A stretch of 64,000 nt of DNA from Roseobacter sp. (GTDB lineage Bacteria; Pseudomonadota; Alphaproteobacteria; Rhodobacterales; Rhodobacteraceae). Shown piece after piece: positions 16,597 through 27,200 of the stretch; the first letter of the stretch is position 1; each line of letters begins with the position of its first letter. Under the pieces are notes generated by a model that saw only the letters and a list, made by a program, of their open reading frames with translations, did not search any database and was not told the DNA's origin. Both the position numbers and the translations under genes were made by a program. Where the stretch lies: positions 31,009-95,008 of the forward strand of contig JAGXGZ010000053.1 in NCBI GenBank assembly GCA_024636495.1, in the 5' to 3' direction.

Positions 16597-17829
16597 TCAA
16601 AGCACAAACTGGGCAAGTGTTTCGTCATTTGTAATGTCGGTATAGGTGAAACCAGCCTGCTTGAGTTGAGACAGGAACGGGCCAAAACTGTCGGGGCTGC
16701 GCGTCTCTATCCCGATCAGAACAGATCCGAAGTTACGCGCTGACTTCTTAAGGTATTCGAACCGGCAGATATCATCATCGGGCCCCAGAATGTTCAAGAA
16801 CTCTTTCAGCGCGCCGGGGCGTTGTGGCATCCGAAGAATGAAGTATTTCTTAACACCTGAATAGCGCTGGGCGCGTTCTTTGACTTCGGGCAGGCGTTCA
16901 AAATCAAAGTTACCGCCCGACGCGACGCATACGACGGTCTTGCCCTTGATGTGATCCCCAACCTCACCCAGCGCTTCGATCGATAGCGCACCGGCTGGCT
17001 CCAACACGATACCTTCCACATTCAACATCTCGATAATTGCGACGCAAATCCGGTCTTCAGCCAGATTGATCACATCCGAAGGATTAACACCCTTCAACCG
17101 ACCAAAATTGCGCTGACCAATCTTGGCAACAGCAGCCCCATCCACAAAACTGTTGATAGGCGAAATATCTACGGGTGCGCCATTTATCAACGCTTGCGCA
17201 AGACTGGGCGCGCCCTTCGGCTCTACAAAAGTGTAATTGCTGGCCTTCCCAAAATAGCTGTAGATCCCCGACGAAAGGCCACCGCCACCGACGGGCAGGA
17301 TAATATGGTCTGGAATACCACCAAGCTGCGCCTCGATCTCGACTGCGACGGACGCTTGACCTTCGATCACATCATCATCGTCGAAAGGGGATAGAAAATG
17401 CGCGCCCTCATTGGCGCAAAATTCCTGAGCGGCGGACAGTGTTTTGTCGAAGTAGTCGCCCACCAAGCGAACTTCGATGTTCGTGCCGCCGAAAATCTTG
17501 GTTTTCTGGATCTTTTGCTGCGGGGTCGTTACCGGCATAAAGATCACGCCATTTACGCCGAAATGACTGCACATAAATGCGACGCCTTGCGCGTGGTTAC
17601 CCGCGCTCGCACACACAAAAACCGTCTTTTCCGGAATGACCTTGCGCATCGCATTAAACGCACCGCGCAACTTGTAGGACCGAACGGGGCTCAGGTCTTC
17701 GCGCTTGAGCCAGATGTCAGCTCCGTATTTTTCGGACAAATGATCGTTACGCATCAAGGGCGTTTGCGCAAACACTTCACGCATCGCTTTTGTCGCGCTG
17801 CGCGCACGCGTTTGGAAACTATCGGTCAT
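16597..17829 (-). CDS. ilvA: Threonine ammonia-lyase (threonine dehydratase)
   Basis: A 410-residue PLP enzyme that converts threonine to 2-oxobutanoate, the first step of isoleucine synthesis. The PLP lysine lies in [10 protein letters not shown], the phosphate-binding loop in [11 protein letters not shown], and [11 protein letters not shown] is also conserved. The C-terminal 90 residues form one ACT-like regulatory domain ([22 protein letters not shown]), which suggests feedback control. The start ATG at 17829 has AAGGG upstream; a further in-frame start nine codons upstream is less likely. It is divergent from argG. Confidence 0.93.
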   Translation of the reverse strand: MTDSFQTRARSATKAMREVFAQTPLMRNDHLSEKYGADIWLKREDLSPVRSYKLRGAFNAMRKVIPEKTVFVCASAGNHAQGVAFMCSHFGVNGVIFMPVTTPQQKIQKTKIFGGTNIEVRLVGDYFDKTLSAAQEFCANEGAHFLSPFDDDDVIEGQASVAVEIEAQLGGIPDHIILPVGGGGLSSGIYSYFGKASNYTFVEPKGAPSLAQALINGAPVDISPINSFVDGAAVAKIGQRNFGRLKGVNPSDVINLAEDRICVAIIEMLNVEGIVLEPAGALSIEALGEVGDHIKGKTVVCVASGGNFDFERLPEVKERAQRYSGVKKYFILRMPQRPGALKEFLNILGPDDDICRFEYLKKSARNFGSVLIGIETRSPDSFGPFLSQLKQAGFTYTDITNDETLAQFVL

Positions 17830-17953
17830 CAGCTTTCCCTTATCGTTGTTGACCATCGATACGTCCCCTTACACCTTCGGTCAACGCAGCCTTCAATCTT
17901 GCTCACCTCGTGAAAACCCGATACCTCGCGATGCAAACCGCAAAGGAAAAACA

Positions 17954-19174
<1,221 letters not shown>

Positions 19175-19187
19175 ACGTTAGAGACGA

Positions 19188-19225
19188 AAAAGGCCCGGAC
19201 AGGGGGATATCTGTTCGGGCCTTCT
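19188..19225 (+). terminator. Rho-independent terminator after argG
   Basis: The stem AAGGCCCGGACAG / CTGTTCGGGCCTT (one G-T pair) encloses an eight-base loop and is flanked by A- and T-rich bases. It follows the argG stop by 13 bases. The convergent secreted-protein gene ends nearby, so the hairpin may act in both directions. Confidence 0.85.
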
Positions 19226-19242
19226 ATTCAGGTTAGTCTGGC

Positions 19243-19656
19243 TTACTTAGCCGTGATAACCGTCATCACCAAGTTTCCGTCTGGCTTGATCGGGCCGTCT
19301 TCTGTGGCGCCCAGCGTGTATTCAAACCCGCCCATTTTCATTCCGCCATCTTCAGCGTGGACCATCAGCATCAGCATATCGCCGGATTTGACTTCTTCCT
19401 GAAGGATCGCGGCAACATCCATGTTTTCCCCGGCGCGCAAAGGTGCGTAGCCGACAACGGGGCCTGGCTTCATTTCAGAATCTGTGCGGTGCACAACCAG
19501 CCAACCATTTGCGGGTGCCATTACCTTTTCAGCGCTCACGACGCCATTCGATACATCCTGATCCATCGCTTCTACGGCTGGATTGCTGTGCGCGGCTGCA
19601 AATGCGGAACCGGCTGCAATCGTGAGGGCTAGTGCAGTTGTTGTGAATAGTTTCAT
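19243..19656 (-). CDS. Secreted protein resembling DUF7282 domain
   Basis: A 137-residue exported protein. The signal peptide MKLFTTTALALTIAAGSAFAAA is followed by a beta-rich domain with VVHRTDSEMKPGPVVGYAPLRAGENMDV and MLMVHAEDGGMKMGGFEY. This pattern resembles the DUF7282 family (an H-x5-kPGpvvG loop and a second His in mHxD); the assignment is from memory of the motif. Regularly placed Met and His residues could bind a metal, but that is speculation. Good spacing to AAGGAG upstream supports the start. It stands alone after the argG terminator. Confidence 0.8.
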   Translation of the reverse strand: MKLFTTTALALTIAAGSAFAAAHSNPAVEAMDQDVSNGVVSAEKVMAPANGWLVVHRTDSEMKPGPVVGYAPLRAGENMDVAAILQEEVKSGDMLMLMVHAEDGGMKMGGFEYTLGATEDGPIKPDGNLVMTVITAK

Positions 19657-19720
19657 CGTTAATCTCCTTGTTGGTTACGGTGGAGTAACGAAGCCGTGGC
19701 TGCGAAAGTTTCAAAAAAAA

Positions 19721-20413
19721 TTACATGATACGTTTTTTCCAAAGATTTTCGTAATGCGGCATGGCCTGATCCAACAAAACCTTGGCCGAACCTGTCAAAA
19801 CTGGCAAATCGCCCTCCGCCCCGGCAAATCCGGTGCTTTGGTGCACAGCGCCGTACCAGTGCCCCGCCCATATGCCATCTTCATCTCGTGCGCCCGCTTT
19901 CCAGTGCAGCATACCGTCGTCAAACGGCAGGCCAATCGCAGCGCAAAGAGTTTGCAACATCTTTGATGGATTTGCTCGAATATCGGCCGAATCGATGATC
20001 AATCCGCCAATCCGGTTATATAGCGCCGTTTGTGGACCAAACCCGATATCATCAAAACTGGGTGCTTCGCGCTTCGCGATGTAACTGGCGATAACGCGGG
20101 CAGGATGGCGGATCAGATGGATGTTCACACAATCATCGGCCCAATCCATCGGGAAGCCATCCAACATGTGATGGGGCATATGTTTCATGTACATATGCGG
20201 GGTGCCTTGCCGCTGACAAAGCTTGGCAACCTTGATCGGATCAGTTTCATGCGCCGCGATGATCTGCGGTGCCATCGGGTGGTCGTCCCCTGTTGCCGCC
20301 AGAAAGGGGGCATAAAACGGCTCGTCCATCACCGCGAAATCAGCGCGGTTGGCAAAGCTGTACATCATTGCTGTGCTTAGATTGCGCGGGCCCGACCACA
20401 TTGCGATACGCAT
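19721..20413 (-). CDS. Sulfotransferase-fold protein
   Basis: A 230-residue P-loop protein with MRIAMWSGPRNLSTAMMYSFANR, the 5'-phosphosulfate-binding loop, and HLIRHPARVIASYIAKR, the 3'-phosphate-binding segment of PAPS sulfotransferases. The ATG at 20413 overlaps the aminotransferase stop as TGATG and gives the family N-terminus; a GTG nine bases upstream is less likely. Translational coupling to a class IV aminotransferase suggests that the two act on one amino-acid-derived substrate. The substrate is unknown. Confidence 0.85.
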   Translation of the reverse strand: MRIAMWSGPRNLSTAMMYSFANRADFAVMDEPFYAPFLAATGDDHPMAPQIIAAHETDPIKVAKLCQRQGTPHMYMKHMPHHMLDGFPMDWADDCVNIHLIRHPARVIASYIAKREAPSFDDIGFGPQTALYNRIGGLIIDSADIRANPSKMLQTLCAAIGLPFDDGMLHWKAGARDEDGIWAGHWYGAVHQSTGFAGAEGDLPVLTGSAKVLLDQAMPHYENLWKKRIM

Positions 20414-21321
20414 CAGGCGCACTCCCGCTTGATTAGATCTTTGTAAAGTTCACGCAAACGCTGGGTCATTGGCCCCATTTCGCCCGTGCCGATTTTTCGG
20501 CCATCAATTGATGCGACGGGCGTTTGCGCACCAAACGTTCCGGTCAGGAAAGCCTCGTCAGCACCGTATGTGTCGACCAGCGAGAAATTTCGTTCAAACA
20601 CCGGGATATCATGCGCATGACAGAGGTCGATTACCTTTTGACGGGTAATGCCATTCATACAGTAGTCGCCAGTGCTTGTCCAAACGGCCCCTTTGCGCAC
20701 CATGAAAAAATTGCAGGCGTTGGTGGTGTTCACGAAGCCGTTGATGTCCAACATCAGCGCCTCGTCCGCGCCCGCCTTTTCGGCGGCGATGCAGGCAAGA
20801 ATGCAATTCAGCTTGGAATGGCTGTTCAGCTTTGGGTCTTGTGTCATCGGCAAGCCGCGCAGATGCGGCACGGTGGCCAGCCGGATCGGGCGCGGAATAC
20901 TGGGGCGCGAATGTTCCATGATAATCGTGATCGTCGGCCCGGATTGCGACAACGACGGATGCTGGAAAGGGCGCGTTTTGACACCGCGCGTAATCATCAG
21001 TCGCGCATGGGCGTCAGTGGTCATGCCGTTGGCATTTTGTGTCTCTAACAAAGCGGAAACCAGCGCTTTGCGGGTTAGTCCGATATCCAGATCAATCGCT
21101 TTAGACGCCTCGAACAGACGGTCGAAATGATCGTCCATGAATGCCCAGCAGTCATCATACAGCCGCAGCCCTTCCCAGATACCGTCACCCAGCATAAAGC
21201 CACTGTCATAAACGCTGACCATCGCCTGCGCTTTGGGCACGATCTTGCCGTTGAGATAGATCAGGATATCGTCATTGCGGGCATCTTCTTCGGCTTGATG
21301 GGTGGTAACGTGATCTTGCAT
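20413..21321 (-). CDS. Class IV (branched-chain / D-amino-acid type) aminotransferase
   Basis: A 302-residue fold-type IV PLP aminotransferase. Family motifs are YDSGFMLGDGIWEGLRLYDDCWAFMDDHFDRL near the N-terminus, the PLP-Lys region LNSHSKLNCILA, EALMLDINGFVNTTNACNFFMV and TGTFGAQTPV. These fit branched-chain or D-alanine aminotransferases; specificity cannot be settled. The ATG at 21321 (MQDHVTTHQ) is favoured over an upstream reading that reaches the msrA region. It is coupled to the downstream sulfotransferase gene and divergent from msrA. Confidence 0.9.
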   Translation of the reverse strand: MQDHVTTHQAEEDARNDDILIYLNGKIVPKAQAMVSVYDSGFMLGDGIWEGLRLYDDCWAFMDDHFDRLFEASKAIDLDIGLTRKALVSALLETQNANGMTTDAHARLMITRGVKTRPFQHPSLSQSGPTITIIMEHSRPSIPRPIRLATVPHLRGLPMTQDPKLNSHSKLNCILACIAAEKAGADEALMLDINGFVNTTNACNFFMVRKGAVWTSTGDYCMNGITRQKVIDLCHAHDIPVFERNFSLVDTYGADEAFLTGTFGAQTPVASIDGRKIGTGEMGPMTQRLRELYKDLIKRECA

Positions 21322-21465
21322 ATAAAGCCCTCTGTTTTCAGGGACGCTAAGAAGTTCAGCCGCCCGCGCCAAGCCTGAAATTGAAATCACTAGCGCGTGA
21401 CATCATCCTGCAGCGTGTTGTGCGAACCGCCCAAGCAGTTCACCCTTTGGTCAAAGAGGAGAAAA

Positions 21466-22143
21466 ATGATGAGTATATTGAGTAATATAAGACTGTTCGC
21501 CCTGACCGCAGCGATAGGGTTGGGTCTGGCCATCCAGTCCACAGACGCAAAAGCCGCTGGAACAGAGACGCTTTTGGTTGCCGGTGGATGCTTTTGGTGT
21601 GTCGAAGCTGATTTTGAATCTGTCAGCGGTGTGAAAGAGGTTGTATCGGGCTTTGCGGGTGGATCAGTCAAAAACCCAACCTACAAGCAGGTCGTTGGCG
21701 GCAGTACCGGGCATTATGAAGTTGCGGAGATTCAATATGATCCTGCCGTTGTGAGCACTGATCAACTGCTTGCGATGTTCTTTCGGTCTGTCGATCCTAC
21801 GGATGCCGGTGGGCAGTTCTGTGATCGCGGTGACAGCTATCGCACAGCAATATTTGCAGATGGTGCTGCGCAGATGGCCGCGGCTGAAGAAGCAAAAGCA
21901 GATGCGCAGGCGGCTTTAGGCCAGCCAATCGTCACGCCGATCTTGGGCAAAGCAGCATTTTACCCAGCCGAAGATTATCATCAGGACTATTACAAAAGCG
22001 ATGACCGGTTGGCATTCAGCAGCGTCGGGTTGGGCGTCAAGAAATCAGTCGCCTATAAACGCTACAGAAATGGATGCGGACGCGATCAGCGCATCAAGCA
22101 ACTTTGGGGAAACGCGGCACCCTTCATCCACAAGGGAAGCTAA
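21466..22143 (+). CDS. msrA: Peptide methionine sulfoxide reductase MsrA, exported
   Basis: A 225-residue MsrA reducing methionine-S-sulfoxide. The catalytic Cys is in LLVAGGCFWCVEADF, with the conserved GYAGG-like GFAGGSVKNPTY and GGSTGHYEV segments after it. An N-terminal hydrophobic stretch (LFALTAAIGLGLAIQSTDAKA) looks like a signal peptide, so this copy should act in the periplasm. AGAGGAG precedes the tandem ATGs. Its stop overlaps the convergent kinase stop by four bases. Confidence 0.94.
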   Translation: MMSILSNIRLFALTAAIGLGLAIQSTDAKAAGTETLLVAGGCFWCVEADFESVSGVKEVVSGFAGGSVKNPTYKQVVGGSTGHYEVAEIQYDPAVVSTDQLLAMFFRSVDPTDAGGQFCDRGDSYRTAIFADGAAQMAAAEEAKADAQAALGQPIVTPILGKAAFYPAEDYHQDYYKSDDRLAFSSVGLGVKKSVAYKRYRNGCGRDQRIKQLWGNAAPFIHKGS

Positions 22144-23012
22144 TCAAAATCGTAATCCTGGATCTCTTTGAGATCCGGGATCACATCTGCCGTGCCTTGC
22201 CGCGTAACCATTAACGCAGCCGCCTGCATGGCCAAAGTAATTGCATCTGTCATAGACAAACGACGATCAAGTGCTGCAACCAGATAGCCGGTAAATGTGT
22301 CGCCCGCGCCCGTGGTATCGACGGCCACGACTGGATAAGCAGGAAAGTTTTTTTGGCTTTTATCCTTGTTAGACACCCATTTGCACCCGTCAGCCCCCAA
22401 CGTGACGACAATGTCATCAATCGGAAGATCCTCAAGTGATTGGCCCAGCGCCCTTTCAAGTTCCGCCGCTTCGCCCTTGTTGAGAATCAAAAGATCGACA
22501 TGCGCCATCACATCGGCCACAACATCAGCCTCAAAGGGGGCGGCGGCATAGGCAATACGCATGCCCAAGGTTTTGGCAGTGGGTGCCGCAAATTCCTGAC
22601 CCAGTGTTTCATTCTGCATCAACAGAAAATCGCCTGGTGATGCTTCGGACAGGGCGGCACCGATAATACGGTCGTTCACCTCGTGATTTGCGCCAGCGAA
22701 CAGCACGATCGAATTCTCGCCATCTTCGGCAACGCAGATATTCGCGTGGCCGGTCGGCGTTCTGATCATGTGGATGTGCTGGGTCTCGACACCGTATTCC
22801 AGCAACCTTTCCACAGCCCATTTGCCATCGGGCCCAACAGCGCCAATGTGCATTACGCGCGTGCCAGCGCGTGCAGCGGCGACCGACATGTTCGCACCTT
22901 TGCCGCCCAAACCCTGACGAAAATCTTCGGCCGCTATCGTTTCACCCGGTTTCGGCAGGTGACGCAAATAATAGAGATTATCTGCATTGATAGAGCCGAG
23001 ATTCCAGATCAT
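22140..23012 (-). CDS. PfkB-family carbohydrate kinase (ribokinase-like)
   Basis: A 290-residue sugar kinase. The N-terminal GLGGKGANMSVAAARAG and the C-terminal DTTGAGDTFTGYLVAAL are the two PfkB signatures; the Asp in GAGD is the catalytic base. The sequence is closest in layout to ribokinases, but no ribose transporter is nearby, so the substrate stays open. It begins inside the last codons of maeB (four-base overlap), so it is co-transcribed with malic enzyme. Confidence 0.88.
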   Translation of the reverse strand: MIWNLGSINADNLYYLRHLPKPGETIAAEDFRQGLGGKGANMSVAAARAGTRVMHIGAVGPDGKWAVERLLEYGVETQHIHMIRTPTGHANICVAEDGENSIVLFAGANHEVNDRIIGAALSEASPGDFLLMQNETLGQEFAAPTAKTLGMRIAYAAAPFEADVVADVMAHVDLLILNKGEAAELERALGQSLEDLPIDDIVVTLGADGCKWVSNKDKSQKNFPAYPVVAVDTTGAGDTFTGYLVAALDRRLSMTDAITLAMQAAALMVTRQGTADVIPDLKEIQDYDFD

Positions 23013-25267
23013 TCGCCAACCTTGCAGGCCGCGAGAATGACCATATTCAAGATGTCATTCGCTGTCGACGTGGTTGAACAAATCTGGATCGATTTATCCA
23101 AGCCGGTCAGGATTGGCCCGATAACGGTAGCCCCCGCCATTTCCTGCATGAGCTTGACCGAGATACTGGCAGAGTGGCGGGCAGGGACAACCAGAATGTT
23201 CGCGGGGCCCGTTAACCGAGAGAAAGGATAGTTCTTTTGGCTTTCGGCGTTCAGCGCAACATCAACGGTCATCTCGCCTTCGTATTCAAAGTTTACGCCG
23301 CGTTTATCAAGAACCTTGGGGGCTTGGTGCATTTTCTCGGCCCGCTCTGACACTGGGTATCCAAATGTCGAAAAACTGACGAATGCGACCCGCGGTTCAA
23401 GACCCAGATGGCGCGCAACCTTCGCACCACTTTCCGCAATATTCGCCAGATCTTCTTCGTTGGGCCATTCGTGGACCAACGTATCACCGATGAACACGAT
23501 GCGGCCTTTATGCAAAACAGCCGTGATGCCAACCGCGCCATGCTGGGCATTTGCGTCAAAAACGTGGTTAAGCCGCTCGAGCACATGCGCGGACTTGCGG
23601 GTTGCCCCTGTCACCAGCCCGTCGCCATGCCCATGCGCCAACATCAACGCGGCGAACACATGGCGGTCACGCGCAGCAAGACGGTGGATATCTTTGTTGT
23701 CAAATCCCTTGCGCTGAAGACGGTCATACAAAAACGACTTATATGTCTCTAAATGGGTGGTATTGGCCGCATTCACGATCTCAAGCTCGCGGAAAGCATC
23801 ATCCAGACCAGCCGCTTCCAGCTTGGTTTTGACGTCTTCGGCACGTCCGACAACCAGCGCTTTGCCAAGGCCGGAGCGTTGGTACATCACCGCGGCGCGC
23901 AATACCTTCGGGTCGTCCCCTTCGGCAAAAATCATGCGTGCCTGATTTGCCCGCGCACGGGCATTGATCCCACGCAGGATGTTTGCAGTCGGGTCCATCC
24001 TGGATTTCAAGCTTAGTTCGTAGGCATCCATGTCGATAATCGGGCGACGTGCCACACCAGTATGCATCCCTGCCTTCGCGACTGCAGGCGGAATACGGTG
24101 GATCAAACGAGGATCGAACGGCGTGGGGATGATATAATCGCGCCCAAAACTCAGGTTCTTGCCATAGGCCAACGCTACCTCATCCGGCACGTCTTCCCGC
24201 GCAAGATTGGCAAGCGCATGGGCGCAGGCGATTTTCATCTCGTCATTGATGGCACGCGCATGAATGTCTAATGCGCCCCGGAACAGATACGGGAAACCAA
24301 GCACGTTATTGACTTGGTTCGGATAATCGCTGCGCCCGGTTGCGACGATGGCGTCGGGCCGTACCTCGTGAGCGTCTTCCGGCGTAATCTCGGGATCGGG
24401 GTTCGCCATGGCGAAGATCACAGGATTGTCTGCCATGCTGGAAACCATCGCCTGCGTCACCGCGCCTTTAACTGAGACACCCAGAAACACATCTGCGCCC
24501 TGCATCGCGTCTTCTAATGTGCGCAGCTCGGTCGATGCGGCATGGGCGGATTTCCATTGGTTCATCCCTTCGGTGCGCCCTTGATAAATCACGCCCTTAG
24601 TGTCGCACATGATGCAATTATTGTGCTTTGCCCCCATCGCCTTGAGCAGCTCAAGGCAGGCAATGCCCGCAGCACCGGCACCGTTCAACACGATGCGCAC
24701 GTCTTCGATTTTCTTACCCGAGATTTGCAGCGCGTTCAGCAGGCCGGCGGCGCAGATCACAGCGGTACCGTGCTGGTCGTCATGGAAGACGGGAATATCC
24801 ATCTCTTCCTTCAGGCGTTGCTCGATGATGAAACACTCAGGCGCCTTGATGTCTTCCAGGTTGATGCCGCCAAAGGTCGGGCCCATCAGCTTTACCGCGT
24901 TGATAAAGGCCTCGGGGTCTTCGGTATCCAGTTCGATATCAATCGAATTCACGTCGGCAAAGCGTTTAAACAACACCGCCTTGCCTTCCATCACGGGTTT
25001 GGATGCAAGCGCGCCCAGATTGCCAAGGCCCAGTACCGCTGTTCCGTTAGAAATCACCGCAACCAGATTGCCTTTGTTCGTATAATCATACGCCAACTCG
25101 GGGTTTTCGGCGATGGCTTCACAGGGCACCGCAACGCCGGGCGAATAGGCAAGGCTTAGGTCGCGTTGCGTCGTCATCGGGACGGTTGCCGTAATTTCGA
25201 ATTTGCCAGGGCTTGGCTCTAGGTGAAAGGCAAGCGCCTCTTCTGACGTGATACGGTTCTTGGACAC
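23009..25267 (-). CDS. maeB: NADP-type malic enzyme with phosphotransacetylase-like domain
   Basis: A 752-residue fusion protein. Residues 1-430 are malic enzyme (RDLSLAYSPGVAVPC, IPVFHDDQHGTAV, LNGAGAAGIACLELL) that decarboxylates malate to pyruvate. The rest resembles phosphotransacetylase (ARMIFAEGDDPKVLRAA, LVTGATRKSAHVL, STTSTANDILNMVILAA); in this fusion family it usually serves for acetyl-CoA regulation rather than catalysis. The start is set at the GTG at 25267 (VSKNRITSEEALAFHLEP), which has AGGGAAG upstream and matches the family length; a TTG at 25324 would add 19 residues. It is followed by a PfkB kinase. Confidence 0.95.
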   Translation of the reverse strand: MSKNRITSEEALAFHLEPSPGKFEITATVPMTTQRDLSLAYSPGVAVPCEAIAENPELAYDYTNKGNLVAVISNGTAVLGLGNLGALASKPVMEGKAVLFKRFADVNSIDIELDTEDPEAFINAVKLMGPTFGGINLEDIKAPECFIIEQRLKEEMDIPVFHDDQHGTAVICAAGLLNALQISGKKIEDVRIVLNGAGAAGIACLELLKAMGAKHNNCIMCDTKGVIYQGRTEGMNQWKSAHAASTELRTLEDAMQGADVFLGVSVKGAVTQAMVSSMADNPVIFAMANPDPEITPEDAHEVRPDAIVATGRSDYPNQVNNVLGFPYLFRGALDIHARAINDEMKIACAHALANLAREDVPDEVALAYGKNLSFGRDYIIPTPFDPRLIHRIPPAVAKAGMHTGVARRPIIDMDAYELSLKSRMDPTANILRGINARARANQARMIFAEGDDPKVLRAAVMYQRSGLGKALVVGRAEDVKTKLEAAGLDDAFRELEIVNAANTTHLETYKSFLYDRLQRKGFDNKDIHRLAARDRHVFAALMLAHGHGDGLVTGATRKSAHVLERLNHVFDANAQHGAVGITAVLHKGRIVFIGDTLVHEWPNEEDLANIAESGAKVARHLGLEPRVAFVSFSTFGYPVSERAEKMHQAPKVLDKRGVNFEYEGEMTVDVALNAESQKNYPFSRLTGPANILVVPARHSASISVKLMQEMAGATVIGPILTGLDKSIQICSTTSTANDILNMVILAACKVGE

Positions 25268-25342
25268 TGGTGCGGCTTCCCTATTGTTTTGCGGCTTAAT
25301 ACCGTTGAACAGCCCAGCGTACAATCATGATGGCGCTCACAG

Positions 25343-27073
25343 TTAGACTACGTAGCGGACCCATTCATGGTTTTTTAAAAACGCGGCGTGCCTGTCAGGG
25401 AAGTCAGTCTGCAATCGGAACAAAGCCCAAAGAATGACCTTGGGCTGTTCGCATCGGTTTGCACACCAGATCATCCGGATCAGGGTTTGCCACCGGGTCT
25501 GATCCGCCCGAAATGCCGCATCTAGGGCGATCAGTTCTGAATTGGGCACATCCAGTTGTTTGCAACAATCAGCCAGCAGCATTTGCAGGTCGAAATGCCC
25601 CAGCATCAGTTTCTCGTTGGCCTCAAGGATCGCCAACGCCTTTTCAACCTCATCCGCCCGGAACAAACTCCGGGCCAGTCGAAGCAAATCATCCGGTTGC
25701 GGCATCTCGGGCATATGCCCGTCAAGCGACACCACAAAAGCCATCAATTGACCCGCAGCTTTGTGCGACAATGCAGCAGGCAAAAGTTCGTCCTTGAACG
25801 GCTTTGGGTCCTCGCCCGGCTTGACGCCTTTGTAATCTGCGAAAAAACTTATGTATTTGCACCCGGCGGCATTCGCCAATGGCCAGAAATCACCCCAACG
25901 CGTCATCGCGGTTTGCAGGGTCCCGATTTCAATCACATAGGTCTTGGGACTAGCGAACAACATATTCGTGAACCCCGCCCCATGATACGAGATCATAACT
26001 TCGGCATTTGCCATAAGTGCCACTTGTTCAAGCGGATGCAGGTTTTCGAAAACAACATACTCAAAACCAAAAAGACGCAGGTGATCAAATAGCTCGTCCT
26101 CCCCCTCCATATGCCTTGTCCGGCTTTGGCGGGTATCACGACCGACATAGAACTTTCTTGGCAGATCGCTGAAATCCATCCCATCAATCATGCGCAGCGC
26201 TCGTTCCCGCAGCGCGATCAAGGCAGAACTTACGACATTCATCTGCAACATATTCTGCGACGCAACCGTGGCCGTCTGCCCTTGCCACACCTGCTTTGAC
26301 AGGGCAAGTTTATCCAATTTTTCAGCTTCTAAATGGGGGTTTAGATAATGAACTCCCACCAAATCAAAGGCTGTCAAAACGCGATCATAGTCTTTGGGGG
26401 CACGTTCAAAAAACACGCGGCCCTTATACTCGGGGAAAAGAACACTCACAAAATTCAGAACGAAATCCCGCGTCTTTTTTTCGCTGTTGGGAAAATGGAT
26501 GAATATCCGGCCTTGAAAATCCAATCCATCCAGAACACAAAGCTGGCATAAAGTTTCAGACACAAAGTGGTAGTAGTTGAACGTGTTGCGACTGGTGATG
26601 GCGAAATTAACATCAGGGGTTACGGCAGCAGGATCAATCTTCAGCGTCTTGCCAATATTTGCCTCAAGGGAATGCGCGAAATAATCTTGTAATCGCTTCT
26701 GCGGATCGAATTCCGCAGCCTCGTTCGTCCAACGATATTGGTTCAACGCGCGCTGACCGGACGCACCGCTTAAAACGATGCGGTCATTTGCCAAAATCAT
26801 CGATTTTCGAAAGCTGACATTCTCAAGGACCGCAGGGACGCTGGCATAGGTTATGGGGGTTTTCAGCTTCCTGTGCTTACGCGTTTGGGCAAGGAACGCT
26901 TCGATCCTGTCATTCAGCGCGGGATCAGCGCTTGCACCGACGCCTTCGATCACCCCGGGCTGGATCGCGCGCCAGAAACAGGGTGGTTCCGCGAGCAAGG
27001 TGACGCCCTCATCAGACCAGGGGTTTAGAAAAGCCTGATCCGGCTCTTGAGAAAGGTTCATTGGTTTGCGCAC
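25343..27073 (-). CDS. GT61-family glycosyltransferase (DUF563-like) with C-terminal helical repeats
   Basis: A 576-residue protein. Residues about 150-420 resemble glycosyltransferase family 61: YYHFVSETLCQL near the start and MANAEVMISYHGAGFTNMLFASP at the acceptor site. The last 140 residues (LLRLARSLFRADEVEKALAILEANEKLMLGHFDLQMLLADCC) look like TPR-type helical repeats. It probably adds a sugar to a surface polysaccharide. The start may be the GTG at 27073 or the ATG at 27061. A perfect CtrA-type box lies 16-28 bases upstream, so expression may follow the cell-cycle/motility regulator. It is divergent from mutS. Confidence 0.85.
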   Translation of the reverse strand: MRKPMNLSQEPDQAFLNPWSDEGVTLLAEPPCFWRAIQPGVIEGVGASADPALNDRIEAFLAQTRKHRKLKTPITYASVPAVLENVSFRKSMILANDRIVLSGASGQRALNQYRWTNEAAEFDPQKRLQDYFAHSLEANIGKTLKIDPAAVTPDVNFAITSRNTFNYYHFVSETLCQLCVLDGLDFQGRIFIHFPNSEKKTRDFVLNFVSVLFPEYKGRVFFERAPKDYDRVLTAFDLVGVHYLNPHLEAEKLDKLALSKQVWQGQTATVASQNMLQMNVVSSALIALRERALRMIDGMDFSDLPRKFYVGRDTRQSRTRHMEGEDELFDHLRLFGFEYVVFENLHPLEQVALMANAEVMISYHGAGFTNMLFASPKTYVIEIGTLQTAMTRWGDFWPLANAAGCKYISFFADYKGVKPGEDPKPFKDELLPAALSHKAAGQLMAFVVSLDGHMPEMPQPDDLLRLARSLFRADEVEKALAILEANEKLMLGHFDLQMLLADCCKQLDVPNSELIALDAAFRADQTRWQTLIRMIWCANRCEQPKVILWALFRLQTDFPDRHAAFLKNHEWVRYVV

Positions 27074-27088
27074 ACAGAACTCTTCATA

Positions 27089-27103
27089 TTAACCATTTAT
27101 TAA
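27089..27103. promoter_or_regulatory. CtrA-type box between GT61 gene and mutS
   Basis: TTAACCATTTATTAACC contains TTAA-N7-TTAA, the full CtrA consensus, including the AACCAT half-site extension. It lies in the 127-base divergent intergenic region, close to the GT61 start and about 100 bases from mutS. Placement suggests control of the GT61 gene, although mutS could also respond. Binding is inferred from the motif. Confidence 0.7.
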
Positions 27104-27200
27104 CCTGTCTAGCACACCCGCTTTCAGGGTCCATCATCATCGCCCCTTTCATGCCTGCCTCGCGTTTTGTAGACAGGACCATGTTAAACGGGGGTCTGCG

